A stretch of 17,557 nt of DNA. Source: SZAS-79 sp038211455 (GTDB lineage Bacteria > Pseudomonadota > Gammaproteobacteria > Burkholderiales > SG8-39). Under the pieces are notes generated by a model that saw nothing but the letters and a program-made list of their open reading frames with translations, did no database searches and had not been told where the DNA came from. The position numbers and the translations under genes were made by a program. The stretch covers positions 1 to 17,557 of the forward strand of contig JBBQVP010000084.1 in the NCBI GenBank assembly GCA_038211455.1, written 5' to 3'. This document shows, in pieces, positions 1 to 7,302 of the stretch (position 1 is its first letter; every line of letters starts with the position of its first letter).

Positions 1-87
1 GCGTCTAGCATGGACGTGATTCCATAGTGATGATTCAGATACGGGAGCCGCGATTCTAGCGACGGTCGGCGGGGGGCCGGTGCAGTT

Positions 88-118
88 TTGCGAAACGGCC
101 CGCAGCCCTGAGTATAAT
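88..118 (+). promoter_or_regulatory. Candidate sigma70 promoter for usp
   Basis: A perfect -10 hexamer TATAAT lies at 113-118. The nearest -35-like element is TTGCGA at 88-93, with a long 19-bp spacer, so the -35 side is weak. If used, transcription would start near 125 and give a leader of about 200 nt before the usp start codon. A weaker alternative -10 (TACACT, 229-234) has no clear -35. Confidence 0.35.
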
Positions 119-265
119 CGCCGTGAAACATAAAAACATAACGAGACCAGCCGGACCGGATTGCCGGATTCCTGCCAGGAGGGCCCGTGCCGTAGTGCAC
201 CGCGAGAGACGCGTCACAAATTACGCGCTACACTCAAACGGCAGGACGTTTGGCGAATCACGCAG

Positions 266-291
266 GCAGGAGCGCGCAGGCGCGCCCCTGC
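266..291 (+). other. GC-rich hairpin in usp leader
   Basis: The left arm GCAGG-A-GCGCG (266-276) pairs with the right arm CGCGC-C-CCTGC (281-291) around a CAGG loop, giving two 5-bp helices separated by one A/C mismatch. There is no U-run after it, so it is not an intrinsic terminator. It lies about 20 nt before the Shine-Dalgarno sequence and could affect mRNA stability or translation, which is inference. Confidence 0.45.
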
Positions 292-311
292 ATCCCCGGC
301 CTGGCATGACC

Positions 312-320
312 GAAGGGAGG
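312..320 (+). promoter_or_regulatory. Ribosome-binding site deciding the usp start
   Basis: GAAGGGAGG at 312-320 is a strong Shine-Dalgarno match, 6 nt before ATG 327. It fixes the start at 327 rather than at the longer in-phase opening at 123. Confidence 0.7.
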
Positions 321-326
321 TACGCA

Positions 327-770
327 ATGAAATACCAGAAGATTCTCCTTGCCTACAACGGCTCGCAGGAAGGCAAGCGCGCCCTGTTCGAATGCGCCGA
401 GCTGGCTGAATTTCACCATGCCGAAACGCACCTGCTTGCCGTGGCGAGCATGCCGCCGAGCCTGTTCCTGACCGAAGGCTTCGTTCCGGAAGAGTTGCTG
501 GAAGAAGAAAAGAAGCGCACCCAGGTGATCCTCGACGAGGGCATCAATTCGTTGACGGAAAAGGGTTTCAAGGCCGCCGGCCACCTTGCGGTCGGCGAAC
601 CGGTGGAGGAGATCTGCCGGCTGGCCAAGGAACTCTCGGTCGACCTGATCGTGCTGGGCCACAACCAGAACACCTCGTTCGCGGCACGCTGGTGGAAGGG
701 CTCTGTCGGGGCCTCGCTGCTCGACTACTCGCCCTGCAGCCTGCTGATCGCGCTGTCCAAGCCGAAGTGA
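327..770 (+). CDS. Universal stress protein (UspA family)
   Basis: The 147-residue product has the length and fold signature of a single-domain cytoplasmic universal stress protein. It begins with the usual first strand (KILLAYNGS, with the early acidic residue replaced by Asn) and has the central GEPVEEICRLAKE helix followed by LSVDLIVLGHN. The family ATP-binding signature G-2x-G-9x-G(S/T) is only partly kept: the segment reads GHNQNTSFAARWWKGSVG, with the first Gly and the final GS present but no second Gly. ATP binding is therefore uncertain. ATG 327 is chosen because of the strong RBS just before it. The gene stands alone, convergent with the dioxygenase gene. Its client process is not visible from the sequence. 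Confidence 0.9.
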   Translation: MKYQKILLAYNGSQEGKRALFECAELAEFHHAETHLLAVASMPPSLFLTEGFVPEELLEEEKKRTQVILDEGINSLTEKGFKAAGHLAVGEPVEEICRLAKELSVDLIVLGHNQNTSFAARWWKGSVGASLLDYSPCSLLIALSKPK

Positions 771-796
771 TCCTGCCTCGGGCATCCGCCGACTGA

Positions 797-811
797 GGGG
801 AGCGCGTCCCC
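797..811. terminator. Weak stem-loop between convergent usp and dioxygenase genes
   Basis: GGGGA (797-801) pairs with TCCCC (807-811) around a GCGCG loop in the 56-nt gap between two converging genes. The stem is only 5 bp and no T-run follows on either strand, so it is at best a weak bidirectional terminator. Confidence 0.25.
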
Positions 812-826
812 GGGGAGCGAAGTCAT

Positions 827-1762
827 TCAGCCGGCTTCGCGCTCGAACTGGCGCCTCGGCGCCTTGTTTGGCGGTCCCTTGGGATTGACCGTACCCAGCC
901 CCTCGGTCGGGTCAGGTGTGTACTCTTCGTCGACGTTGATCGGAATGTCGCCCGCGACGGTCACCCGTTCCATGGTGCGCCGCTGAGGGTAGTAATCGTG
1001 AGGCGCATAGTGGTGCACCGAGCGGTTGTCCCACATGACGACGGTGTCGACTTCCCATTTCACGCGCAGCTGGTACTCCGGAATGCTCGCCTGCGCGTAG
1101 AGAAACTCCAGCAGCGTCCGGCTTTCATCCTCCTTCAGGTCGCGTATGCGCAGCGTGAACTGGCGGTTGACGTAAATCGCGCGCCGGCCGGACACCGGAT
1201 GCACGCGCACCACCGGATGCCATGGATTGGGAAACTGGTCCTCGATCTCGCGCAGGCGCCGGCGCTGCTCGGGGGAGTCATCGAACAGCGAGCGGAAGGG
1301 CTTGAAATCGTGCAGGGCCGTCAGACCGTGGATGTGGCGCTTCATCCGCTCCGATAAGCCGCGATACGCGGCCGTCATGCTGGAAAAGCAGGTATCGCCG
1401 CCCCGGTCGGGCAACACCCGCGCGCGCAGCATGGTCGCCATCGGCGGGTTTGGCCGGTACGTCTCGTCCGCGTGCCAGATGTCGGTGCGCGCCGCAGGAT
1501 GGTCGGCCGAATAGTCGAGCACGATCACCTGCGGCTTGTCCTCCATGTTGAAGGAGAACGGGTGGATCACCAGCTCGCCGAAGCGCGCGCCGAACGCCAT
1601 CTGGTCCTCAAGCGTGATGCGCTGCCCGCGCATCACGATGACTTCGTACTTCACCAGCGCATCGTGGAGCAGCTTGAATGTGGGTTCATCCAGCCGCGCG
1701 AGGTCGACGCCATGGATCTCGGCGCCGATGAACCCATTGATGGGAACGATTTCCATGCTCAT
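827..1762 (-). CDS. TauD/TfdA-family Fe(II)/2-oxoglutarate dioxygenase
   Basis: The 311-residue product is a complete TauD/TfdA-type dioxygenase, an enzyme that couples 2-oxoglutarate decarboxylation to substrate hydroxylation in the cytoplasm. The iron ligands are visible: H97-A-D99 in DIWHADETY and the distal His at 251 in WDNRSVHHYAPHDY. The 2-oxoglutarate-binding Arg is R266 in QRRTMERVTVAGD. The TauD-like PQRR stretch is present, but the substrate (taurine, 2,4-D or another compound) cannot be read from sequence. ATG 1762 is preferred over the in-frame TTG at 1786 because GAGAGGAGA (about 1772-1780) sits at a usable distance and a TTG start would overlap the upstream stop; ATG 1756 is also possible. 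It follows the Bug-protein gene after 16 nt, so the two are very likely co-transcribed, suggesting that the binding protein captures this enzyme's substrate or a related acid. Confidence 0.92.
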   Translation of the reverse strand: MSMEIVPINGFIGAEIHGVDLARLDEPTFKLLHDALVKYEVIVMRGQRITLEDQMAFGARFGELVIHPFSFNMEDKPQVIVLDYSADHPAARTDIWHADETYRPNPPMATMLRARVLPDRGGDTCFSSMTAAYRGLSERMKRHIHGLTALHDFKPFRSLFDDSPEQRRRLREIEDQFPNPWHPVVRVHPVSGRRAIYVNRQFTLRIRDLKEDESRTLLEFLYAQASIPEYQLRVKWEVDTVVMWDNRSVHHYAPHDYYPQRRTMERVTVAGDIPINVDEEYTPDPTEGLGTVNPKGPPNKAPRRQFEREAG

Positions 1763-1778
1763 GGCGGGGCGTCTCCTC

Positions 1779-2777
1779 TCAATCAATCTTGGCGCCGGAC
1801 TTGCGAACCGCCTCGGCCCATAGTGGAGCTTCGCGCTTGACCAGATCGCTGAACTCGGCCGGCGTGATCGGCGCGGAGGGTTCCATGCCGACCCTGGCCA
1901 GGAACTCGCGGAATTCCGTGGTGTTCTGAAATTTCTGCATCTCGCCGGACAGGCGCGACACGATCGCGGCCGGGGTGGCCGCCGGGACGGACACGCCCTG
2001 CCACGCCTGCCAGTCGAACCCGGGTACGCTATTCGCGATCGGTTGCACCGCCGGGATCAACAGGTTCTGCTTGGCGGCGGAGGTGCCGTAAGCGATCAGC
2101 TTGCCGCTCTTGATCTGCGGCACCGCCACCGCGGCGTCCGAGAACATGATCTGCACCTTGCCCGGAATGAGATCCACGAGTGCTGCCGGTGTGCCCTTGT
2201 ACGGCACGTGCTGGATTTCCAGCCCGAGGCGGCGCTTGAGGTCCTCCATGAACAACTGGTGCGCGCTGCCGTTGCCAACCGAGGCGTAGTTGTACTTTCC
2301 GGGATTCGCCTTGATCTGGCTGACCATCTCCTCCAGGGTCCTTGGTGCGAACGCAGGCGAGCCGACGAGGAAGAAGTTGACCGTGCCGATTAGCGAGACC
2401 GGCTTGAGATCGCGAATCGGGTCGATCGCCAGGTTCTTGTAGAGCGCGGGGGCGATGCCGAACGTGGTGCTGGTCGTGATGAGCAGCGTGTAGCCGTCGG
2501 GCGCGGACTTGGCGACCGATTCCGCCCCAAGCATGGTGCCGGCGCCGGGCTTGGTCTCGACGATCACCGTCTGGCCCAGGGCCTTGCCCAGGCGCTCGGC
2601 GACCGCGCGGCCGAGCACGTCGGTCAGTCCGCCTGGCGGAAACGGCACCACCAGGTGCAGTGGCTTGCTCGGGTAGGCATCCTGGGCAAAGACGCTGGCA
2701 GGCTGCCCGAAGAGCAATGCGACCGCACCTATGATGCCGACGATATATCCGCTCGCGATTCTCCTGGATAGATTCAT
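1779..2777 (-). CDS. Bug/TctC-family periplasmic solute-binding protein
   Basis: The 332-residue product is a typical Bug (Bordetella uptake gene)/TctC extracytoplasmic binding protein. These bind small carboxylates in the periplasm, sometimes for TctAB transporters and often as orphans or sensors. Residues 1 to about 31 form a Sec signal peptide: basic MNLSRR, a hydrophobic core GIIGAVALLFG, and likely cleavage after ASVFA before QDAYPSKP. Family motifs follow: VVPFPPGGLTDVLGR, ETKPGAGTMLGAESVAKSAPDGYTL, NYASVGNGSAHQLFME, VPYKGTPAALVDLIPGKVQ. ATG 2777 is fixed by AAAGGAGCT at 2781-2789. No tctA/tctB membrane genes are present in the window. It is first in a pair with the TauD-type dioxygenase. 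The ligand is unknown. Confidence 0.93.
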   Translation of the reverse strand: MNLSRRIASGYIVGIIGAVALLFGQPASVFAQDAYPSKPLHLVVPFPPGGLTDVLGRAVAERLGKALGQTVIVETKPGAGTMLGAESVAKSAPDGYTLLITTSTTFGIAPALYKNLAIDPIRDLKPVSLIGTVNFFLVGSPAFAPRTLEEMVSQIKANPGKYNYASVGNGSAHQLFMEDLKRRLGLEIQHVPYKGTPAALVDLIPGKVQIMFSDAAVAVPQIKSGKLIAYGTSAAKQNLLIPAVQPIANSVPGFDWQAWQGVSVPAATPAAIVSRLSGEMQKFQNTTEFREFLARVGMEPSAPITPAEFSDLVKREAPLWAEAVRKSGAKID

Positions 2778-2780
2778 CCC

Positions 2781-2789
2781 AGCTCCTTT
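2781..2789 (-). promoter_or_regulatory. Ribosome-binding site deciding the Bug-protein start
   Basis: On the minus strand AAAGGAGCT precedes ATG 2777, with GGAG ending 5 nt upstream. This excludes the upstream in-frame opening at 2822 and places the signal peptide at the N-terminus. Confidence 0.7.
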
Positions 2790-2868
2790 GCAGTTGGCCT
2801 TGCAAACCGGCGCACATGACACCCGACGTGATCGGAACTGTCAATCGTGTCGCAAGCGATCGTTGTGG

Positions 2869-2879
2869 GTGTTTCACAC
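2869..2879. promoter_or_regulatory. Short inverted repeat in divergent intergenic region
   Basis: GTGT-TTC-ACAC is a perfect 4-bp inverted repeat in the 223-nt region between the divergent Bug-protein and Mo-hydroxylase genes. It could be an operator half-site pair, but it is short enough to occur by chance and no regulator gene is adjacent. No strong promoter was seen in the region; TTGGAC at 2930-2935 is the best plus-strand -35-like element but lacks a good -10. Confidence 0.2.
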
Positions 2880-3000
2880 GTCATGGGCTGCAGCATGGTC
2901 CAGCATCAGTTTGCCGTGCATCATTCCGATTGGACGAACCAGGGTCACTCGGGCATTCTTCGACGACGATCAAAACTCATTCGGGACTTCACGGCCAGCC

Positions 3001-5346
3001 ATGCAGAATTTCGGACACCAGCAGCGCAAGGGACGGCTCGAGGACGCGCGCATGCTTACGGGCAGCGGGCGCTATGTGCAGGACTGGAATCTGCCGCAGC
3101 AGGCGCACGGCGCGTTCCTGCGCTCGGACCGGCCGCATGCGCGGATCGTCTCGGTCGATGCTACCGCGGCGCGCGCCATGCCCGGGGTGCTTGCGGTCCT
3201 GACGGGCGAGGACGTCAAGGCGGCCGGTTACAAGCCCCTGCCGGCGTTCGCGCCGATGAAGGGCAGGAACGGGATGGATCTCATCATTCCGCCGCGGCCC
3301 ACGCTGGCGCTTGGCCGGGTGCGTTTTGTCGGTGAGCCGGTTGCGCTGGTGGTGGCCGAGACCGCGATGCAGGCCCAGGATGCGGCCGAAGCGGTCATGG
3401 TCGACTACGAGGACCTGCCCGCTGTGTTCGAGTCCAGGGATGCGCTGGGCGCCGGCGCGCCGTTGATCCACAACGAGGTCCCCGGGAACATGGCCCTCGA
3501 TTTCGAGGGCGGCAACCAGGCGGCGACCGATGCCGCGTTCGCCTCCGCTGCAAAGGTCGTGCGACTCGATGCCTACCACACGCGCGTGGTCGGCAATCCC
3601 ATGGAGCCGCGCACCTGCATCGGCAGCTACGACCCGGCCACCGAAATGTACTACCTGCACACCTGCACCCAGGGCGCCTCGGTGATGCGCGGGCAGTTGT
3701 CCACGGTGCTCGGCGTGCCGCCGGAGAAGATCCGCGTGGTCGCCGAGGAAGTCGGCGGCGGGTTCGGGGTGCGATTCAACCTGTACCCGGAATACTGTGC
3801 GGCGCTGCTCGCGGCAAAGACGCTCGGGCGGCCCGTGAAGTGGGTCGGCAGCCGCTCGGAAGTATTTCTCTCCGACGAACAGGCGCGCGATGTCGTGCAT
3901 CGCAGCGAGATGGCGCTGGACGCCAACGGCCGCATCCTCGGCATGCGCTTCGATTACGCCTGCAACCTGGGCGCATACATCGCCCCCACCGGCGCCTTCG
4001 TCAATACCCTGAACCTCGTCAACGTGATCAGCGGTGTCTATGACGTGCAGGCGGTCTACGTGCATGCGCGCCTTGCCTTCACCAACACGATCCCCACGGC
4101 GGCGTATCGCGGCGCCGGCAGGCCGGTGGCCTCCTACGCGGTGGAGCGACTCGTGGATGAAGCCGCGCGCCAGAGCGGCATCGACCCGGCCGAGTTCCGC
4201 CGCCGCAACCTCGTGCCGAAGGCGAAGTTTCCCTACAAGATCGTCAGCGGGTTCGAATACGACTGCGGCGATTTCGAAGGCGTGCTCGACGAGGCGCTGG
4301 CGGCGGCCGACTGGCGGGGCTTCGACAAGCGGCGCGCGGAATCGGTCGCGCGCGGCCGCCTGCGCGGACGCGGCATCGCCAACTACATCGAAGCGACAGG
4401 CGGGGGCGGCATGGCGCCGCATGACGAGGTGCGCGTTCGCTTTGGAGCGAATGCGTCGATCACACTCGAGGCCACCTCGCACTCGCACGGCCAGGGTCAT
4501 GAGACCGTGTTCGCGCAGATCGTGGGCGCGGAGCTCGGCGTGCCGATGGAATCGATCCGCCTGCGCACGGCGGACGCGGACCAGCACCTGATCGGCAATC
4601 CTACGGGCGGCTCGCGCTCGCTGCACGGCGTGGGCAGCGTGATGCAGCTGGCGGCAAGGGAGGTCGTGAAGAAGGGCATGGATCTCGCCGCCGAGGAACT
4701 CGAAACCGCGGTGGCGGACCTTGAGTTTTCCGCAGGCGAGTACCGTGTCAAGGGCACCGACCGGAAGATTTCCATGGTCGCGCTCGCCAACAAGCATGCG
4801 GGCGCAAAGCCGCATCCGCTCGACACCGATTTTGCCACCCGCTTCGGCTCGACCTTCCCGAACGGCTGCCATATCGCCGAAGTCGAGATCGAACCCGAGA
4901 CCGGGGAGATCGAGATCGTCTCCTATGTGGCCTGCGACGACGCCGGCAACATCATCAACCACCAGCTGGTCGAGGGGCAGATGCAGGGCGGCATCACGCA
5001 GGGCGCGGGCCACATCCTCGGCGAGCAGGCGGTCTACGATCGCGACACCGGGCAGCTGCTGACGGGCAGCTTCATGGACTACACGATGCCGCGCGCAGTG
5101 CTGGTGAATGGCCTGCGCGTGCTCCACCATCCGGTGCCGACCGCGTCCAATCCCCTGGGCGCGAAGGGCGTGGGTGAAGCTGGCGTCACGGGCTCGATGC
5201 CCTGCCTGATGAACGCGATCCTCGATGCTTTGCGCTGCGCGGGTGTCACCCATTTCGACATGCCCGCGACGCAGGCGCGCGTGTGGGAGGCGCTGCAGGC
5301 GGCGAAGTCGGGCAAGGGGAACGCACACTCGGTGACATTTGCCTGA
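3001..5346 (+). CDS. Xanthine/aldehyde dehydrogenase-family molybdopterin-binding large subunit
   Basis: The 781-residue product has the full length of a molybdenum-hydroxylase large subunit (CoxL/XdhB/aldehyde oxidase type). The N-terminal a/b-hammerhead domain begins with RKGRLEDARMLTGSGRYVQDW. Cofactor and active-site elements follow in order: MEPR at 201-204, VGGGFG at 251-256, AAYRGAGRP at 367-375, and the catalytic base E726 in GAKGVGEAG. The AYRGAGR loop is the form known from form II CoxL-like proteins and not the AYxCSFR loop of true aerobic CO dehydrogenase, so CO oxidation is not supported. Such subunits normally work with a 2Fe-2S subunit and often a FAD subunit; neither is encoded here. 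ATG 3001 starts right at the family N-terminus, although its RBS is weak. The 3' end overlaps the next gene by 8 nt. Substrate unknown. Confidence 0.92.
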   Translation: MQNFGHQQRKGRLEDARMLTGSGRYVQDWNLPQQAHGAFLRSDRPHARIVSVDATAARAMPGVLAVLTGEDVKAAGYKPLPAFAPMKGRNGMDLIIPPRPTLALGRVRFVGEPVALVVAETAMQAQDAAEAVMVDYEDLPAVFESRDALGAGAPLIHNEVPGNMALDFEGGNQAATDAAFASAAKVVRLDAYHTRVVGNPMEPRTCIGSYDPATEMYYLHTCTQGASVMRGQLSTVLGVPPEKIRVVAEEVGGGFGVRFNLYPEYCAALLAAKTLGRPVKWVGSRSEVFLSDEQARDVVHRSEMALDANGRILGMRFDYACNLGAYIAPTGAFVNTLNLVNVISGVYDVQAVYVHARLAFTNTIPTAAYRGAGRPVASYAVERLVDEAARQSGIDPAEFRRRNLVPKAKFPYKIVSGFEYDCGDFEGVLDEALAAADWRGFDKRRAESVARGRLRGRGIANYIEATGGGGMAPHDEVRVRFGANASITLEATSHSHGQGHETVFAQIVGAELGVPMESIRLRTADADQHLIGNPTGGSRSLHGVGSVMQLAAREVVKKGMDLAAEELETAVADLEFSAGEYRVKGTDRKISMVALANKHAGAKPHPLDTDFATRFGSTFPNGCHIAEVEIEPETGEIEIVSYVACDDAGNIINHQLVEGQMQGGITQGAGHILGEQAVYDRDTGQLLTGSFMDYTMPRAVLVNGLRVLHHPVPTASNPLGAKGVGEAGVTGSMPCLMNAILDALRCAGVTHFDMPATQARVWEALQAAKSGKGNAHSVTFA

Positions 5347-7279
5347 TCCGCTGGCCGCGCGGATGCAGGGGGCGTTCGCCCTGCACCAGCAGGGCCGCCT
5401 GGAGGAGGCAAGGGCCGGTTACCTTGAAGTGATCCGGCTGCAGCCGCGGCATTTCGACGCGCTGCACCTGCTTGGCGCGCTGGCGATGCAGGCCGGGCAG
5501 TACGAGGAGGCCGTCGGGCTGCTAAACAGCGCGATCGGGGTGGATCCGCGCCAGGCTGCGGCGCACGCGAACCTCGCCCATGCGCAGCGCGTGCTCAACC
5601 GGCCGCAGCAGGCGATCGAAAGCTGCGACCAGGCGCTCAGGCTCGATCCCGGCAACGTCGCCGCGTGCGTCAACCGCGGCCTTGCGCTGCGCGACATGGA
5701 ACGCAACACCGATGCACTTGCCGAGTTTGATCGGGCGCTTGCCTTGCAGCCCGGAGCGGCTGCGACGCTTGAGCACCGCGGCCATGCGTTGCGCAAGCTC
5801 GCCCGCTTCGGTGAGGCGGCCGAGTGCTTCGCGCAACTGCTGGTGGTCGCGCCGGAGCACGACTATGCGCGGGGTGCGCTGCTCCACATGCGCCTGCAGG
5901 GCTGCGACTGGACGGATTACGCGCGCCTGGCCGACGATGTACTCGCGTCCGTCCGCGCAGGCAGGCGGGCCGACTACCCGTTCTCCTTTCTTGCGATTGC
6001 GCCCACGGTTGCGGACCAGCGGCGCTGCGGCGAAAGTTTCGCCGCGCAGATCCGGCCCGCCTCCATGCCGCTGCTGAGCGTTCAGCAAGACCCGGAGGCG
6101 CGCATTCGCGTGGCCTATGTATCGGGAGATTTCCGCGAGCACGCCACCAGTTACCTGATGGCGGGCGTGTTCGAACAGCACGACCGCGCGCGCTTCGAGG
6201 TGATCGGGGTTTCTTTCCGGCCCGCGGCCACCGACCCCACGGGCCTGCGCGTCAGCGCGGCGTTCGACCGGTTCATCGACGTCTCGCAGATGAACGATCG
6301 CGAAGTCGCCATGCTGCTGCGGGACATGAACGTGGATATCGCGGTGGACCTGATGGGATTCACCAACGGCAGCCGGTCGGCGGTCTTCGCGCATCGCGCG
6401 GCGCCGGTGCAGGTGAACTACCTCGGTTTTCCCGGCACGCTGGGCGCGGGATACATGGATTACATCCTCGCAGACCGGTTTGTGATTCCCGAAGCGCAGC
6501 GCGGCGCGTACGCGGAGAAGGTCGTCTGGCTTCCGGACTGTTTCCAGGCCAACGACGACCGGCGCGCGATCTCCGCGCAGGCACCTTCGAGACGGGAGGC
6601 GGGACTTCCGGCGACGGGCTTCGTGTTCTGCTCGTTCAACAACGGCTACAAGATCAACCCGGAAATCTTCGCCGTCTGGATGCGGCTGCTGGCCGCCGTG
6701 CCGGGAAGCGTGCTCTGGCTGGTCGCCGATGGCGCGTCCGCCCGGGCCAACCTGGGTCGCGAGGCAGTTGCGCGCGGTGTCGACCCGGCCCGCCTGGTGT
6801 TCGCCCCGCGGCTCGACTACCCGCGCCACCTTGCGCGTCTCGGGCTGGCGGACCTGTTCCTCGATACGCTGCCGTTCAATGCGGGCACCACGGCGAGCGA
6901 CGCCTTGTGGGCCGGGGTGCCGGTGCTGACCTGCACCGGGGAGGCGTTCGCGTCGCGGATGTCGGGTTCGCTCCTGGGCGCAGCCGGCCTGCCTGAACTG
7001 GTGACCCACAGCCTCGCTGAATACGAGGCCAGGGCAATGGACCTCGCGAGGCATCCGGACCGCCTTGCCGCACTGCGCGCGCGACTCCAGCGCAATCGCG
7101 GCAGCTGCGCGTTGTTCGATACGCGGCGCTTCTGCCGCAACCTTGAGCGCGCCTATGCAGCGATGTGGGAACGCCATTGCAGCGGTGAACCGCCGGGCGC
7201 GATTGCGCTGCCCGCTTCCGCGCCGGCGCGACGCTCGCTATGGTCCGTCCTGCGGGGGCGGGTCTTCGGGAGTCCCTGA
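5339..7279 (+). CDS. TPR protein with O-GlcNAc transferase-like (GT41/SPINDLY) domain
   Basis: The 646-residue product combines about five N-terminal TPR repeats (residues about 1-190) with a complete OGT-type glycosyltransferase C-terminal half (about 255-620). Motifs parallel human OGT: AYVSGDFREHATSYLM, with H268 at the position of OGT His498; QVNYLGFPGTLGAGYMDYI; FNNGYKINPE, with K438 at the position of OGT Lys842; and FLDTLPFNAGTTASDALWAGVPVLT. It should transfer a sugar from a nucleotide sugar to Ser/Thr or similar acceptors on cytoplasmic proteins; donor and target are unknown. The start is TTG 5339, overlapping the upstream stop by 8 nt, which implies translational coupling; ATG 5363 would trim the first TPR helix. 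No strong RBS is seen for either. No adhesin, flagellin or other obvious acceptor gene lies nearby. Confidence 0.9.
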   Translation: MPDPLAARMQGAFALHQQGRLEEARAGYLEVIRLQPRHFDALHLLGALAMQAGQYEEAVGLLNSAIGVDPRQAAAHANLAHAQRVLNRPQQAIESCDQALRLDPGNVAACVNRGLALRDMERNTDALAEFDRALALQPGAAATLEHRGHALRKLARFGEAAECFAQLLVVAPEHDYARGALLHMRLQGCDWTDYARLADDVLASVRAGRRADYPFSFLAIAPTVADQRRCGESFAAQIRPASMPLLSVQQDPEARIRVAYVSGDFREHATSYLMAGVFEQHDRARFEVIGVSFRPAATDPTGLRVSAAFDRFIDVSQMNDREVAMLLRDMNVDIAVDLMGFTNGSRSAVFAHRAAPVQVNYLGFPGTLGAGYMDYILADRFVIPEAQRGAYAEKVVWLPDCFQANDDRRAISAQAPSRREAGLPATGFVFCSFNNGYKINPEIFAVWMRLLAAVPGSVLWLVADGASARANLGREAVARGVDPARLVFAPRLDYPRHLARLGLADLFLDTLPFNAGTTASDALWAGVPVLTCTGEAFASRMSGSLLGAAGLPELVTHSLAEYEARAMDLARHPDRLAALRARLQRNRGSCALFDTRRFCRNLERAYAAMWERHCSGEPPGAIALPASAPARRSLWSVLRGRVFGSP

Positions 7280-7282
7280 GCT

Positions 7283-7302
7283 GCCGGAGCGGCTGTTCCG
7301 GC
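7283..7302. terminator. Stem-loop between convergent OGT-like and DehI-like genes
   Basis: GCCGGAGC (7283-7290) pairs with GTTCCGGC (7295-7302), one G-U pair included, around a GGCT loop. It lies 3 nt after the OGT-like stop codon and touches the stop of the convergent gene. The compact 8-bp stem suits a bidirectional transcription stop, but there is no T-run, so Rho may be needed. Confidence 0.4.

Larger units (their letters stand above)
1..326. other. Intergenic/leader region upstream of usp
   Basis: No convincing gene was seen on either strand. A short plus-strand frame that is open at the window edge ends in TAG at 25-27; it could be the last few codons of a gene lying outside the window, but nothing identifies it. 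The rest holds a candidate promoter (TATAAT at 113-118), a GC-rich hairpin (266-291) and the usp ribosome-binding site (312-320). A reading frame runs in phase from 123 into usp. Its upstream part is Arg-rich, has no family resemblance and lies before the good RBS, so I treat it as leader. Confidence 0.6.

Noticed and set aside
123..326. N-terminal extension of the universal stress protein from 123
   Set aside because: The strong RBS at 312-320 and the family N-terminus at 327 mark the real start; the extension is basic and has no resemblance to any domain I know.
2989..5328. Very long minus-strand open frame (779 codons) opposite the Mo-hydroxylase gene
   Set aside because: It is antisense to a gene with clear family motifs. 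Its translation is Arg/His-rich without domain resemblance, the usual by-product of GC-rich codon bias.
3001..5346. Aerobic CO dehydrogenase large subunit (coxL)
   Set aside because: The active-site loop is AYRGAGR, not the Cys-containing AYxCSFR, and coxM/coxS are absent.
5522..7177. Minus-strand 551-codon frame opposite the OGT-like gene
   Set aside because: Shadow of the real plus-strand gene; Arg/Gln-rich with no family features.
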